Assembly (NCBI GenBank): GCA_016789785.1
Contig: JAEUQE010000020.1
Location: 1-58,289 of the forward strand
From: Bryobacterales bacterium
Lineage (GTDB): Bacteria; Acidobacteriota; Terriglobia; Bryobacterales; Bryobacteraceae
Direction of reading: 5' to 3'
DNA: 58,289 nucleotides
The notes below the pieces were generated by a model. It worked only from the letters and a program-made list of their open reading frames with translations, had not been told where the DNA came from and did not search any database. A program made the translations under genes and the position numbers. The first letter of the stretch is position 1; the number at the start of each line of letters is the position of its first letter. Below, in pieces: positions 35,414-45,076 of this stretch.

Positions 35414-36784
35414 TTATTGAAAAACCTCCGGGTCGGGATCACGGAAGAACTCATCGTGCAGCGCCTGCATAGCCGGCTTCATCTCATCACCCGCCACCAC
35501 GAAGCTCAGATTCAATTGCGAAGCACCCTGTGAGATCATCCGCACATTGATTCCGCCGAGCGCCTTGAATAAACGTGCCGCAATTCCAGGCGTTCCGTGA
35601 ATGTTATCGCCTACCACGCACACTATCGCCAAGCCCTGCTCCACCGAGACTTCCGCAATCGCGCGCAACTCCTCGCAGATCTCATCCAGGAACTTCAGAT
35701 TGTCGATCGTCAGCGACACGCTCACTTCGCTCGTCGTCACGATGTCCACCGCGGTGGGATAACGGTCAAACACTTCAAAAATCCGCCGCAGAAATCCGTG
35801 CGCCATCAGCATGCGGAGTGACTGCACCTTCACCACCGTGATGTTCGGTTTCGACGCGATTGACTTGATCACATTGCGGCACGGAACCGCGTTCGAGACG
35901 ATCCGCGTCCCCTCCACCTCTGGCCGCCGCGAGTTCAGAATCAGTACGGGGATATCCTTTTCGATAGCCGGAAGCACAGTGGCGGGATGCAGCACCTTGG
36001 CGCCGAAATAAGCAAGCTCCGCCGCCTCGGCGAACGAAATCGACTTCACGCGGTATCCGCCAGGCACAATGCGCGGATCACAGGTCAGCATGCCATCCAC
36101 ATCGGTCCAGATTTGGATTTCTTCCGCGTGGATGCCTGCGCCGACAATGGAGCCGGTGAAGTCAGAGCCTCCTCGCCCCAGCGTGGTTGTGGTCCCATCT
36201 TCCGCTGACCCGATGAAGCCACCCATGACGGCAACGTGCTTTGCGGCTACGGGCGGAATCCGGTCCGCAAGCCTCGAGTAAGTCTTCGGGAACAGTGGCG
36301 CGGCTTGTGTGTGCCGCGAATCGGTCACAATCACATCGCGCGAATCCACGTGCACCGCGTCCATTCCGAAGTAACGGAATGCCAGGGTCACAATGCGGCT
36401 CGATATCCGCTCGCCCAGCGCGGAAACCGCATCCACCATCCGGGGGGAGAACTCCTCCACCTCCGCGATCTCCGCTACGTACTCCTGCAACTCACCGAAA
36501 TGGTCGTCGAGGATTTGCTCCAATTCAGGGAGATCTTCGGCTTTGGTCACCAGTGCCGCCTCACTGCGATGATACTCGCGCAACTCTTCGAGCAGCTTCA
36601 TCGCATCGGTCTGCTTCCCCTCGGCCGCCGCGGCAGCGATCGCAAGCAGGCGGTTCGTTGTCTTGCCCATCGCCGACACCACCACCACGGGCCGGCGGTC
36701 GAGCCGCGCCTTGACGATCGACGCGACCCGTTCCAACGCGCTGGCGGATTCAACAGAGCTTCCGCCGAACTTCATCACAATCAT
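35414..36784 (-). CDS. lysC: Aspartate kinase
   Basis: 456 residues. The kinase domain starts MKFGGSSV and includes GGFIGSAEDGTTTTLGRGGSDFTG and the WTDVDGMLTCDPR segment. Two C-terminal ACT domains (about 315-450; VSLTIDNLKFLDE, MISQGASQLNLSFV) give feedback control by amino acids. It phosphorylates aspartate at the head of the lysine/threonine pathway. It lies between the M20 peptidase gene (63 bp upstream) and dapB. Start could be the second Met (MKFGGSS). Confidence 0.94.
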   Translation of the reverse strand: MIVMKFGGSSVESASALERVASIVKARLDRRPVVVVSAMGKTTNRLLAIAAAAAEGKQTDAMKLLEELREYHRSEAALVTKAEDLPELEQILDDHFGELQEYVAEIAEVEEFSPRMVDAVSALGERISSRIVTLAFRYFGMDAVHVDSRDVIVTDSRHTQAAPLFPKTYSRLADRIPPVAAKHVAVMGGFIGSAEDGTTTTLGRGGSDFTGSIVGAGIHAEEIQIWTDVDGMLTCDPRIVPGGYRVKSISFAEAAELAYFGAKVLHPATVLPAIEKDIPVLILNSRRPEVEGTRIVSNAVPCRNVIKSIASKPNITVVKVQSLRMLMAHGFLRRIFEVFDRYPTAVDIVTTSEVSVSLTIDNLKFLDEICEELRAIAEVSVEQGLAIVCVVGDNIHGTPGIAARLFKALGGINVRMISQGASQLNLSFVVAGDEMKPAMQALHDEFFRDPDPEVFQ

Positions 36785-36847
36785 CAGTCGAGCAGTCCTT
36801 CCGTCTGCACCAATTCCACATCCAACAAAAGGGTAAGTAAACGCGCG

Positions 36848-37858
36848 TCAAACAAGTAACTGCTTGGCCATGGACTTATAGATCTCGATCGCTTCCAGTA
36901 ACTCGCGTTTCGGTACCCGCTCTTCCGAAGTATGGGCCACGTGAATAGTCCCAGGTCCCACCAGGAATGGTTGACCCCACGCGCCGCCGAACGCGGGAAT
37001 ATCGGTCGTGTAGGCAACCACGGTGGTTTTGAAACCTTCCAGCTTGCCGAGATGCAGCGCGGGGATGCACAGAACTTCCTTGATCTCGCCCCGCTTGCCC
37101 ACGATCTCCTCAGCCGCCACCCTGGTCGACGTACCGTCATCCACAAGGCGGATCATGATCTCCGCCCTGCAGTGATCCGGCACCACGTTCGGGGCGCGGC
37201 CTCCGCTGATGGTGCCGATGTTCAACGTACTGGGCCCGAGAACCGGGTGCGTCAGCAACGGCATTGCCCGCAAATCACGGAGGATATCGAGCATTTTGTC
37301 GATCGCGGAGTCGCCCAGGTGCGGATAGGCGGAATGAGCCATCCGGCCCGACGTCACCACCTCCAGCCGCAGCGCGCCTTTCGATCCGAGCGCAAGCTGA
37401 TTCTCGGTTGGCTCGCCATTGATCAGATACTTCGATCCGCGCGGCTGTTTCGACATGAAGTAGGCGCCGGCGCTGTTGCGCTCCTCGCCGACCACCAGCA
37501 GCATGGCGATGTTCCGGATTCCTTCGGCCAGCAAGCCTTCAATCGCATGGATCATGCTGGCGATGATGCCCTTGGTGTCACATGCGCCGCGCCCCCAAAT
37601 GTAATCCGCGTCTTCATGAGACGCGAAGTATGGCGGAACGGTGTCGATGTGTGTGGAGAAAGTAACTGTCGGATTTCCCCAACAAGCAAGCACGTTGTAA
37701 CGGTTCGGCTCCACTTCAATCTCTTCGATTGTGCCGTTGTATTTCTGGCAGAGCCCTTGAAGATGCGTGAATAAGTACTGGCCGACCCGGCGCTCATTGC
37801 CCGTAATCGACTCAATGTCGACAAGACTTCTTGTTAGTTGGAATACGTCCATGATCAT
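36848..37858 (-). CDS. M20-family deacylase (ArgE/DapE-like)
   Basis: 336 residues. Metal ligands are visible in FSTHIDTVPP (His-x-Asp), GRGACDTKG (bridging Asp) and VVGEERNSAG (catalytic Glu plus ligand); the ligand His near the end is in IHVAHTSEE. The dimerisation domain lies between (HSAYPHLGDSAI). Family members remove acetyl or succinyl groups from acetylornithine, N-acetyl-lysine or succinyl-diaminopimelate. With lysC and dapB directly downstream, a DapE or lysine-pathway role is favoured, but the sequence alone cannot fix the substrate. Confidence 0.85.
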   Translation of the reverse strand: MIMDVFQLTRSLVDIESITGNERRVGQYLFTHLQGLCQKYNGTIEEIEVEPNRYNVLACWGNPTVTFSTHIDTVPPYFASHEDADYIWGRGACDTKGIIASMIHAIEGLLAEGIRNIAMLLVVGEERNSAGAYFMSKQPRGSKYLINGEPTENQLALGSKGALRLEVVTSGRMAHSAYPHLGDSAIDKMLDILRDLRAMPLLTHPVLGPSTLNIGTISGGRAPNVVPDHCRAEIMIRLVDDGTSTRVAAEEIVGKRGEIKEVLCIPALHLGKLEGFKTTVVAYTTDIPAFGGAWGQPFLVGPGTIHVAHTSEERVPKRELLEAIEIYKSMAKQLLV

Positions 37859-38183
37859 GTTCTCACTGAACCGGACAGGAGAGCGGAAAAGGGAGAGACT
37901 GCGCGTGCGTGGACGGCGGGCCTGCTTCCCTGATAGCGCTCCATCCGATTCTTTCCGGATGACAGTGGCCAGGTTTTAGCCTGCACCCCCAACCATTGCC
38001 TCAGCCACTCGGACAACGGTTTCGGCGGTCTACCTCCCGGCCCCTTTCCTCGCGCAATCCGGAGTGTCCCGGAACTGCTCACGCGACTACTAATGGCCGC
38101 CGCACCTCTACCAAGAAACCACTAGGATAGCACGCGTACGTGGCAGGATAGCACGCGGCTGGCTCAGTACAATAGTCGCATCC
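37859..38183. other. Divergent intergenic region with phased direct repeats
   Basis: 325 bp between the divergent M20 deacylase and dehydratase genes. Apart from the repeats at 38124-38157 nothing coding is supported. Confidence 0.5.
38124..38157 (+). promoter_or_regulatory. Two 13-bp direct repeats spaced exactly 21 bp (operator candidate)
   Basis: AGGATAGCACGCG occurs at 38124-38136 and again at 38145-38157. A 21-bp period equals two DNA turns, placing both copies on one face, as expected for a regulator bound in tandem. The second copy ends 26 bp before the dehydratase ATG, so the site could control that gene. Confidence 0.5.
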
Positions 38184-39866
38184 ATGAGCAACCAACGAAA
38201 GCTCCGGTCGAGCGCCTGGTTCGATACCCCGGAATACTACGGATTCTCCCGAAAAGCATGGCTCCGTTCCGAGGGGCTTGGCCGCCACATCTTCGATGGC
38301 AAGCCGATCATCGGGATCTGCAATTCGTGGAGCGAATTGAACAACTGCAATCTGCACTTGCGCCAGGTGGCCGAGGCCGTGAAACGTGGCGTGTGGGCCG
38401 CGGGTGGCGTACCGCTCGAGTTCCCTACCATCTCACTCGGCGAGATGTTCCTCCGCCCGACGAGCATGCTGCTGCGCAACCTGATGGCTATGGATGTGGA
38501 GGAATCGATCCGAGGCTACCCGCTGGACGGTGTCGTGTTGCTCTGCGGCTGCGACAAGACCACGCCCGCTCAGTTGATGGGCGCGATCAGCGCAGGCATC
38601 CCCGCCATCATGGTCACTGGCGGGCCCATGCTCAGCGGCTTGTGGCGCGATCAGAAGATCGGCGCGGGTACGGATGGGCGCCGGCTCTTTGATCAATATC
38701 GCGCCGGGAAGCTCGGCGAAGAGGAATTGTGCGAAATCGAAGGCTCCATTGCTCGCAGTGCGGGCCACTGTACCGTGATGGGCACTGCTTCTACCATGGC
38801 GAGCGTCGTCGAAGCGCTCGGCATGACGCTGCCCGGTTGCGCCGCGATTCCCGCACCCGATTCCCGCCGCGGAGAGATCGCCGAACGCAGCGGCATGCGG
38901 ATCGTTGAAATGGTTCGCGAGGATCTCACTCCATCGAAGATCGTCTCTCGCCTCTCTATCGAAAACGCGGTCACCGTGAACATGGCGATCGGCGGGTCGA
39001 CCAACGCCGTAGTCCACCTGCTCGCGATTGCCCGCCGCGCAGGCGTGCCGTTGACGCTCGACGATTTCGATGCGATCTCACGTCGGACTCCAACGCTCGC
39101 CAACATCAAGCCCTCCGGCGCGTACCTGATGGAAGAGTTCTTTGCAGCCGGCGGCGTGCCGGCGGTGATGATGCGCATTCGAGATCTGCTGCATGGCGAT
39201 TGCGTCACGGCGAACGGCAGAACCATCGCCGGGAATCTGGAAGGCACGGCCTGTTGGAACGACGACGTGATCCGCCCGGTGGATCGAGCGCTGAGTGCGG
39301 AGGGAGGCACGGCGATCCTACGAGGAAACCTGTGTCCCGATGGCGCGGTGATCAAGCAGACCGCCGCGTCGGCCCACCTGCTGAAACATCGCGGCCGCGC
39401 GTATGTTTTCGAGAACTACCAGCACATGCGCGAGCAGATCGATTCACCGGATCTTCCCGTTGATGAGAACACCGTGCTGGTGATGAAGAGTTGCGGGCCG
39501 AAGGGCGCGCCCGGGTTTCCGGAGTGGGGTCACATCCCCATGCCGAAGGTGCTGCTGGAACGCGGCGTGAAAGACATCGTGCGCATTTCCGACGCGCGCA
39601 TGAGCGGCACCAGTTTCGGCACTGTCGTGTTGCATGTGGCGCCCGAGTCCGCGATTGGCGGCCCACTGGCGGCGGTGCGCACGGGTGACGAAGTCACGCT
39701 GGATGTCGAGGCCCGCCTTTTGCGGCTTGAGATTTCGGAGGACGATCTGCGCGCACGTCTTGCCAGTTTCGTTCCGCCTCCGCCCCACTACACCCGCGGC
39801 TACGGCAAGCTTTTCCTCGACCACGTCACGCAGGCGAACCTTGGCTGCGATTTCGACTTTCTGTAG
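38184..39866 (+). CDS. IlvD/Edd-family sugar-acid dehydratase (L-arabonate dehydratase-like)
   Basis: 560 residues. Fe-S and Mg ligand regions: GICNSWSELNNCN, LLCGCDKTTPAQLMG and AGHCTVMGTASTMA, plus GGSTNAV and the C-terminal CGPKGAPGFPE and DARMSGTSFG. The N-terminus (KLRSSAWFDTPEYYGFSRKAWLRSEG) and overall pattern resemble L-arabonate/D-xylonate dehydratases rather than the branched-chain amino-acid enzyme IlvD. It would dehydrate an aldonic acid to a 2-keto-3-deoxy acid. No ilv genes are nearby. Probable operator repeats lie just upstream. Confidence 0.88.
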   Translation: MSNQRKLRSSAWFDTPEYYGFSRKAWLRSEGLGRHIFDGKPIIGICNSWSELNNCNLHLRQVAEAVKRGVWAAGGVPLEFPTISLGEMFLRPTSMLLRNLMAMDVEESIRGYPLDGVVLLCGCDKTTPAQLMGAISAGIPAIMVTGGPMLSGLWRDQKIGAGTDGRRLFDQYRAGKLGEEELCEIEGSIARSAGHCTVMGTASTMASVVEALGMTLPGCAAIPAPDSRRGEIAERSGMRIVEMVREDLTPSKIVSRLSIENAVTVNMAIGGSTNAVVHLLAIARRAGVPLTLDDFDAISRRTPTLANIKPSGAYLMEEFFAAGGVPAVMMRIRDLLHGDCVTANGRTIAGNLEGTACWNDDVIRPVDRALSAEGGTAILRGNLCPDGAVIKQTAASAHLLKHRGRAYVFENYQHMREQIDSPDLPVDENTVLVMKSCGPKGAPGFPEWGHIPMPKVLLERGVKDIVRISDARMSGTSFGTVVLHVAPESAIGGPLAAVRTGDEVTLDVEARLLRLEISEDDLRARLASFVPPPPHYTRGYGKLFLDHVTQANLGCDFDFL

Positions 39867-40229
39867 CCACCGAGTGCCGGAGCGGAAGTCCGCACGGCGG
39901 GAACCGGGGCCTGTACAACCCAACGCTCGACTTCATCCAGTGGCCGCCCTTCACGCTCTATCGCGGCGAGGCCGGCTGTCAAGCCACCCTCGCCCATGGG
40001 TCCAGCCACTCGCCGTCTCAACCGAGACCTTAATTCAGGGCCGTTGGGAACTTTGTAGCTTGAAGGAGAACTGTAACATATTGACAATATGAATTATTGA
40101 CACTAAAGACTTGCAATTGCACAACGCACTTGACTTGCAATCGAACAGCATTCTAGACTTGTGATCACACGACACGAGAGACTTGTAAACATCCGTGTTT
40201 GAAATGAACCCGTTCCAGAAGGCCATCCC
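39867..40229 (+). other. Intergenic region with an AT-rich repeat array
   Basis: 363 bp. The last 120 bp is strikingly AT-rich compared with the flanks and contains four 24-bp repeats, listed separately. The first 200 bp shows no coding signal. Confidence 0.5.
40108..40203 (+). repeat. Four tandem 24-bp repeats upstream of the Fic gene
   Basis: Each unit begins GACTTG, at 40108, 40132, 40156 and 40180: an exact 24-bp period. Units 1 and 3 carry a perfect 10-bp palindrome at the same position (TGCAATTGCA at 40112, TGTGATCACA at 40160); units 2 and 4 have degenerate versions. The array ends 26 bp before the Fic ATG. It looks like a multi-site operator for a DNA-binding protein, possibly the Fic protein's own N-terminal domain. 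Confidence 0.6.
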
Positions 40230-41813
40230 ATGCCCACCCCGAACCAAAAGCTGGCAGTTTCGCTCGAAGCCCTGCGTAAACTGCAAGCCGGCGGCAGGCG
40301 GGTCTTTCGATCCAAGCAACTCAAGCGCATCGACCGCGAACGCCTGCTCAAGAACGGTTTCCTTCAAGAGATCATGCCCAAATGGCTGATCTCCTCCTCC
40401 GCACGTGAAGGCGACAGCACTCCGTGGTACACCTCGTTCTGGGAGTTCTGCGCCCGCTATTGTGAAGAGCGGTTCGACACGGCGTGGTATCTCTCGCCCG
40501 AGCAATCGCTACTTCTACTGGCCGAGCACACGATCGTTCCCAAACAGGTCGTTGTGTGCAGCCCCAAAGGAACCAACAACAAGGTCGAGCTTCCCTTCGG
40601 CACTTCCATCTACGATCTGAAGCAATCGCCCCTACCTCCCGCCACCGATCTCATCGTCCGCGACGGTCTGCGATTTTTTTCAAACGCGGCGGTGCTCGTC
40701 CGTGTTTCCGAAAGAGCCTACCAAACCAACCCGATTGAAATCCGGGTGGTGCTCGAAAGCGTTCGAGACGCTTCTGAAGTTCTGTCCCGCCTGCTGGAAG
40801 GTGGGCATTCCACCGTCGCGGGTCGTGTCGCAGGCGCTTTCCGTCACATCAATCGCGCCGACGTCGCTGATGAAATCCTCAAGACGATGAAGGCTGCCGG
40901 GTACGATGTCCGCGAAACCAATCCGTTCCAACGCGAGCAGCCGCTCGACGCCGCCCCGCGCCACAACCCACCAATCGTCACCCGTCTGCAGGCGTTATGG
41001 CAGAGTACCCGGTCGACCGTGCTCGAAGTCTTCCCTGAGCCGTCCGGTTTGCCTCAGAACAAGGAAGGCTATCTCAAGTCAGTCGATGAAATCTACAGCA
41101 CCGATGCCTACAATTCCCTTTCCATCGAGGGCTACAACGTGTCGCCCGAGTTGATTGAGCAGGTCAGATCCGGCAACTGGAACCCCGATCTCATCGAAGC
41201 CGACCGCCAACAGCGCGACGCGCTCGCCGCTCGCGGTTATTGGCAAGCCTTTCAAAAGGTCAAAGCCGATGTCGCCCGAATCATCGCCGGAGAGAATCCC
41301 GGCGAGCTGGTCAGGACAACCCATCGCGACTGGTACCGGGAACTGTTTGCGCCCTGCGCTGCCGCCGGCCTGATCAAGCTTTCGGCGCTGGCAGGTTACC
41401 GGAACGATGCAGTCTATTTGCGTCACTCCCGCCATGTCCCACCCCGCTGGGAGGCCGTACGCGATGCCATGCCGACGCTCTTCGACCTCCTCCAGAATGA
41501 ACCCAGTCCCGCGGTTCGCGCCGTTCTCGGGCACTGGCTCCTGGGCTACGTCCATCCCTATCCCGACGGCAATGGACGAATGGCGCGCTTCCTGATGAAT
41601 ACCATGCTCTCCTCGGGGGGGTATCCATGGACGGTCATCCGGCTGGAAAATCGCGACGCCTATCTTTCCGCGCTTGAACAGGCAAGCGTCGAGAACGATG
41701 TTCGACCCTTTGCCCTCTTCATCGCCTTGAGCATGCAGCATCACGGCGTGCGTATCTTGCCCGCGACCGGCTCAGGGCAGACGCGCCTGAAATCGTCCAA
41801 GTTCCAAGTGTAG
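40230..41813 (+). CDS. Fic-family protein with a possible AbiEi-like N-terminal domain
   Basis: 527 residues. The C-terminal Fic domain has the active-site loop HPYPDGNGRMAR (catalytic His about 433). An inhibitory-helix motif SLSIEGY lies at about 296-302, as in class II Fic enzymes. Such enzymes usually transfer AMP to protein hydroxyls. The N-terminal about 200 residues (FRSKQLKRIDRERLLKNGFLQEI; WYLSPEQSLLLLAEH) resemble the winged-helix plus effector layout of AbiEi-type antitoxins, suggesting DNA binding. The last about 20 residues are antisense to a vapC remnant and are probably not native. Toxin or regulator role is inferred. Confidence 0.82.
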   Translation: MPTPNQKLAVSLEALRKLQAGGRRVFRSKQLKRIDRERLLKNGFLQEIMPKWLISSSAREGDSTPWYTSFWEFCARYCEERFDTAWYLSPEQSLLLLAEHTIVPKQVVVCSPKGTNNKVELPFGTSIYDLKQSPLPPATDLIVRDGLRFFSNAAVLVRVSERAYQTNPIEIRVVLESVRDASEVLSRLLEGGHSTVAGRVAGAFRHINRADVADEILKTMKAAGYDVRETNPFQREQPLDAAPRHNPPIVTRLQALWQSTRSTVLEVFPEPSGLPQNKEGYLKSVDEIYSTDAYNSLSIEGYNVSPELIEQVRSGNWNPDLIEADRQQRDALAARGYWQAFQKVKADVARIIAGENPGELVRTTHRDWYRELFAPCAAAGLIKLSALAGYRNDAVYLRHSRHVPPRWEAVRDAMPTLFDLLQNEPSPAVRAVLGHWLLGYVHPYPDGNGRMARFLMNTMLSSGGYPWTVIRLENRDAYLSALEQASVENDVRPFALFIALSMQHHGVRILPATGSGQTRLKSSKFQV

Positions 41814-42000
41814 ATCACGCTCCGGCCAAGACTCGCTTCGGCCAATCGCTCGATGGTCTCGAAGTATTCGGTGTCGGTCAGAGCCACAACGGTAAAGTTC
41901 TCAGTTGCAACGAATCCCCCGGCCCCAAATGCAGTTCCTGCCGCAGAGCCTTGGGAAGGCTGACCCAGCCCGCTTTGTCCAGCACCAGTCTCGTTGTCAT
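41741..42000 (-). pseudogene. Decayed VapBC-type toxin-antitoxin pair
   Basis: From ATG 42000 the minus strand encodes an AbrB/VapB-like start (MTTRLVLDKAG, VSLPKALRQELHLGPGDSL) that stops at 41878. In another frame a VapC/PIN C-terminal part follows (FTVVALTDTEYFETIERL, then VIYTWNLDDFRRV to the stop at 41741). The antitoxin tail, the toxin N-terminus and the internal segment usually containing Y-D-A-L are missing, so at least two deletions occurred. It overlaps the 3' end of the Fic gene by 73 bp. Confidence 0.7.
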
Positions 42001-42182
42001 GTTGGAACCTGCTGTGGGTTATCGAATTCATACTACCTCTTTCCCCCCTGCTTCTGACCTTCCGTTTGCGACTTGCCAGCGGGCCCCCGACCCGGTAAAA
42101 GCGCCCGTCTCCGGAACTGCTACACGCCCAAGTTACCCTCCAGCCCGGAGCGCGGTAGAATCAACCAGGGAGGTTCTGCTTC

Positions 42183-42845
42183 ATGGCGCCCCTACTCCGT
42201 TCGATCGCCCTGACGGTTCTCACCGGCCTCTTGCTGAGTGCCGCCGACAAGAAACCTATCTCCGCCAAAGCGAGCAATCCCGATCTCAAGGTGGAATGCG
42301 TCGCCCATATCGACAAGGAGTTGGTGAAACAACTGCTTGGCACCGATTTTGGCGGCAGTGTCGCGGTGGTGGAGGTCACGCTGACGCCTCGTCCCGGCAA
42401 GCCAATCAAGATCTTCGGCGACGACTTCACCCTGCACTCCTACAAAGACGGTCAGAAGTCGCAGCCCTTCACTCCATCGCAGCTCGCGGGCAGCGGTGCG
42501 ATCCAACTGACCGAACGGCCCGGCGGCGGCATGTTCGCGGGGAATCCCAATGGCCCAGTCTGGGGCGGAATGGGCGGCGGACGTCCGCGCAGAATGAATG
42601 GCGATGGCGGGCAGGTCGGGAACGCGAACACGCAGAGCACCACTGAGGTGGCCGCGCAGGACGACAAGGGCAAGGACAATCCTCTGCTCGACACTCTGAA
42701 AAAGAAGAGCATGCCGGAGGGAGAAACCGACCAGCCGGTGAAAGGCTATCTGTACTTCCCGCTCGAAGGCAAGCACAAGGCCAAAGACCTGGCTTTGATC
42801 TATCGCGGACATGCCGGCAAGCTCACTCTCGAATTCCAACAGTAA
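42183..42845 (+). CDS. Exported protein of unknown function with Gly-rich insert
   Basis: 220 residues with a signal peptide (about 1-20). Two predicted beta blocks (about 35-95, SVAVVEVTLTPRPGKPIKIF; about 175-220, GYLYFPLEGKHKAKDLALIY) flank a low-complexity Gly/Asn/Arg linker (about 108-150). The design resembles the Gly-rich exported protein at 403-1209. No family was recognised. It is followed after 3 bp by the PLP enzyme gene, so cotranscription is likely. Confidence 0.75.
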   Translation: MAPLLRSIALTVLTGLLLSAADKKPISAKASNPDLKVECVAHIDKELVKQLLGTDFGGSVAVVEVTLTPRPGKPIKIFGDDFTLHSYKDGQKSQPFTPSQLAGSGAIQLTERPGGGMFAGNPNGPVWGGMGGGRPRRMNGDGGQVGNANTQSTTEVAAQDDKGKDNPLLDTLKKKSMPEGETDQPVKGYLYFPLEGKHKAKDLALIYRGHAGKLTLEFQQ

Positions 42846-42848
42846 CCC

Positions 42849-43946
42849 ATGCGTATCTCCGAACTGGAAACTCCAGCGCTTCTCATCGATCTCGACATCA
42901 TGGAGCGCAACCTGAAGCGTGTCGCGGATTATGCAAAGTCGCATGATCTGCGCCTGCGCCCGCACACCAAGACTCACAAAATCCCCGCGCTTGGCCGGAT
43001 GCAGATCGAGCACGGCGCCGCAGGCCTGACCGTAGCAAAGGTCAGCGAGGCCGAAGTCATGATCAAGTCCGGTACCCCCGACCTGCTGGTCGCCTATCCG
43101 GTGATCGGGAGGAAGAAGCTGGAACGCCTGATGGAGGTTGCACGCAAGACGAAGCTCACTGTCAGCCTGGATAGTCTATTGGCCGCACGGCAATTGTCCG
43201 AAGCTGCGCGCGCTGCCCGCGTGGAGGTTGCCGTACTCGCCGAGGCCGATGTCGGGATGGGGCGAGTGGGCGTGAATCCGGGCGAGGAACTCAACGAACT
43301 CGGCCGCCAGATCGCGCGCCTGCCTTACCTCAATCTCGAAGGGATCGCGTTCTATCCCGGCCACATCAAGTCAGCCGGTGATGACAGCGCCGAAGACATG
43401 GCGAAGCTGTCCGCCCTGGTGCAACAGATGACCGCCGATTGGAAGCGTGCCGGCCTCCCCCTGAACATCGTCAGTGGCGGATCCACACCGTCCTTGTACC
43501 AGTCGCACCACGTGGCTGGACTGAACGAAATCCGGCCCGGGACTTACATCTTCAACGACAAGAACACTTGGGCCGGCTGCCACGCCTGTGAAGCCAGTGA
43601 GGTCGCGGCCTCGATCATGGTGACGGTTGTGTCGACGGCGAGGCCCCGTCAGATGATCGTGGATGGCGGATCGAAGACCTTTTCCTCGGACCGTCTGGCC
43701 GGCTCGTCCGAGATGAGTTTCGGCTATGTCGCCGAAGCTCCTGAAGCCGTGTTCTTCAAAATGAACGAAGAGCATGGCTATATCGATCTGAAGCGCACGG
43801 ATTGGGAATTCTCGGTGGGCGACCGGGTGCGGATTGTTCCCAATCATATCTGCGTCGCAATGAACCTGCATGAGCAGGTCTACGGCATCCGTGGCGACGA
43901 GGTGGTGGAAACCTGGCAAGTGGAAGGGCGAGGGAAACTGCAATGA
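42849..43946 (+). CDS. D-threonine aldolase/DSD1-type PLP enzyme (alanine racemase N-terminal fold)
   Basis: 365 residues. The start [17 protein letters not shown] and the PLP lysine motif RPHTKTHK (about 38-45) are typical of the D-threonine aldolase/D-serine dehydratase group. Later features include [21 protein letters not shown] and the metal-binding pair in [13 protein letters not shown]. It probably cleaves or dehydrates a D-beta-hydroxy amino acid. It overlaps the hydrolase gene by ATGA. Confidence 0.88.
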   Translation: MRISELETPALLIDLDIMERNLKRVADYAKSHDLRLRPHTKTHKIPALGRMQIEHGAAGLTVAKVSEAEVMIKSGTPDLLVAYPVIGRKKLERLMEVARKTKLTVSLDSLLAARQLSEAARAARVEVAVLAEADVGMGRVGVNPGEELNELGRQIARLPYLNLEGIAFYPGHIKSAGDDSAEDMAKLSALVQQMTADWKRAGLPLNIVSGGSTPSLYQSHHVAGLNEIRPGTYIFNDKNTWAGCHACEASEVAASIMVTVVSTARPRQMIVDGGSKTFSSDRLAGSSEMSFGYVAEAPEAVFFKMNEEHGYIDLKRTDWEFSVGDRVRIVPNHICVAMNLHEQVYGIRGDEVVETWQVEGRGKLQ

Positions 43947-44821
43947 AGCTGATGGTCTCTTTGCTGGTGGCGGTATCCGCAGTGTCCGGCGCGGACCTGA
44001 TAGACCGGGTGGAACACGGATACGCCGAGAACAACGGAGTCAAAATCCACTACGCGTCTCTCGGCAAGGGACCGCTGGTGGTAATGATCCACGGCTTTCC
44101 CGACTTCTGGTATTCCTGGCGCCACCAGATGGAGGGCTTGTCCGACAAGTTCCAGGTGGTGGCCATCGACCAGCGTGGATACAACCTGTCAGACAAGCCG
44201 AAGGGCGTGGAGAACTACGATGTCAGCCTGCTGGTCTCCGATGTCACCACCGTGATCCGGCATCTGGGCCGCGAGAAGGCGATTGTCGTGGGACATGACT
44301 GGGGCGGAATGGTGGCGTGGTCGGTGGCGGCGTTCGCACCCGCCATGGTGGAAAAACTGATCATCGTGAATCTGCCGCATCCGAACGGTCTGCGCCGGGA
44401 ACTCGCCGGCAACCCCGATCAGCAGAAGAACAGCCAGTATGCGCGCAACTTCCAGCAGGAGGGAGCCCATCTGAAGCTGAGCGCGGAAGGGCTCGCCGGT
44501 CTTGCTCCCCCGGCGGTCCGCGAGAAGTATGTGGAAGCCTTCCGCAAATCCGACTTCGAGGCGATGCTGAATTACTACAAGCGTAACTATCCAAGGGAGC
44601 CCTACACGGCAAACGGTCCGCTGATGCCGAACACCAAAGTGCCGGTCCTGATGTTTCACGGCTTGAAGGATTCCGCGCTCCTCCCCGGTGCATTGAACGA
44701 CACCTGGAAATGGGTGGACGCGCCGCTGACGCTGATCACCATTCCAAATGCTGGACATTGGTCACACTGGGATGCCGCCGATCTGGTGACCAATAACATG
44801 AAGGCGTGGCTGAGCCGGTAG
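43943..44821 (+). CDS. Alpha/beta hydrolase, epoxide-hydrolase-like, exported
   Basis: 292 residues with a probable signal peptide (about 1-17). The oxyanion motif [10 protein letters not shown], the nucleophile elbow [12 protein letters not shown] (Asp nucleophile, as in soluble epoxide hydrolases and haloalkane dehalogenases), a cap domain (about 150-215) and the catalytic His in NAGHWSHWD are all visible. Translationally coupled to the PLP enzyme by a 4-bp overlap. The substrate is unknown. Confidence 0.87.
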   Translation: MKLMVSLLVAVSAVSGADLIDRVEHGYAENNGVKIHYASLGKGPLVVMIHGFPDFWYSWRHQMEGLSDKFQVVAIDQRGYNLSDKPKGVENYDVSLLVSDVTTVIRHLGREKAIVVGHDWGGMVAWSVAAFAPAMVEKLIIVNLPHPNGLRRELAGNPDQQKNSQYARNFQQEGAHLKLSAEGLAGLAPPAVREKYVEAFRKSDFEAMLNYYKRNYPREPYTANGPLMPNTKVPVLMFHGLKDSALLPGALNDTWKWVDAPLTLITIPNAGHWSHWDAADLVTNNMKAWLSR

Positions 44822-45076
44822 CCGCAGGCCGGCGATCACAAGCTTTCTCCATGAATTTTCGTTCCCGTAAGCAATAACTTTATCAATCAGTTAGAAGAAA
44901 GCGGCCATCCGCCGGAAACCATCCTCTTCACATACCTCCAGCTACTCTGAGGGCAGCGGGACCGTCCCACACAAATTCTGATCGGCACACAGCCTGACGC
45001 ACCCTCTGCGCACGGCTGGCCGGCGGACCCGCGCCCGGACACCAATCGGAGCCGGGCTCAAGCCTGGAGGCTATGC

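Noticed and set aside
40108..40203. Possible CRISPR array
   Set aside because: Repeats share only about 6-12 bases, have no uniform spacers, and no cas genes are present.
40035..40505. Minus-strand frame giving an 8-residue peptide repeat over the 24-bp repeats
   Set aside because: 24 bp is eight codons, so any frame gives octapeptide repeats; the frame overlaps the Fic gene and has no other protein support.
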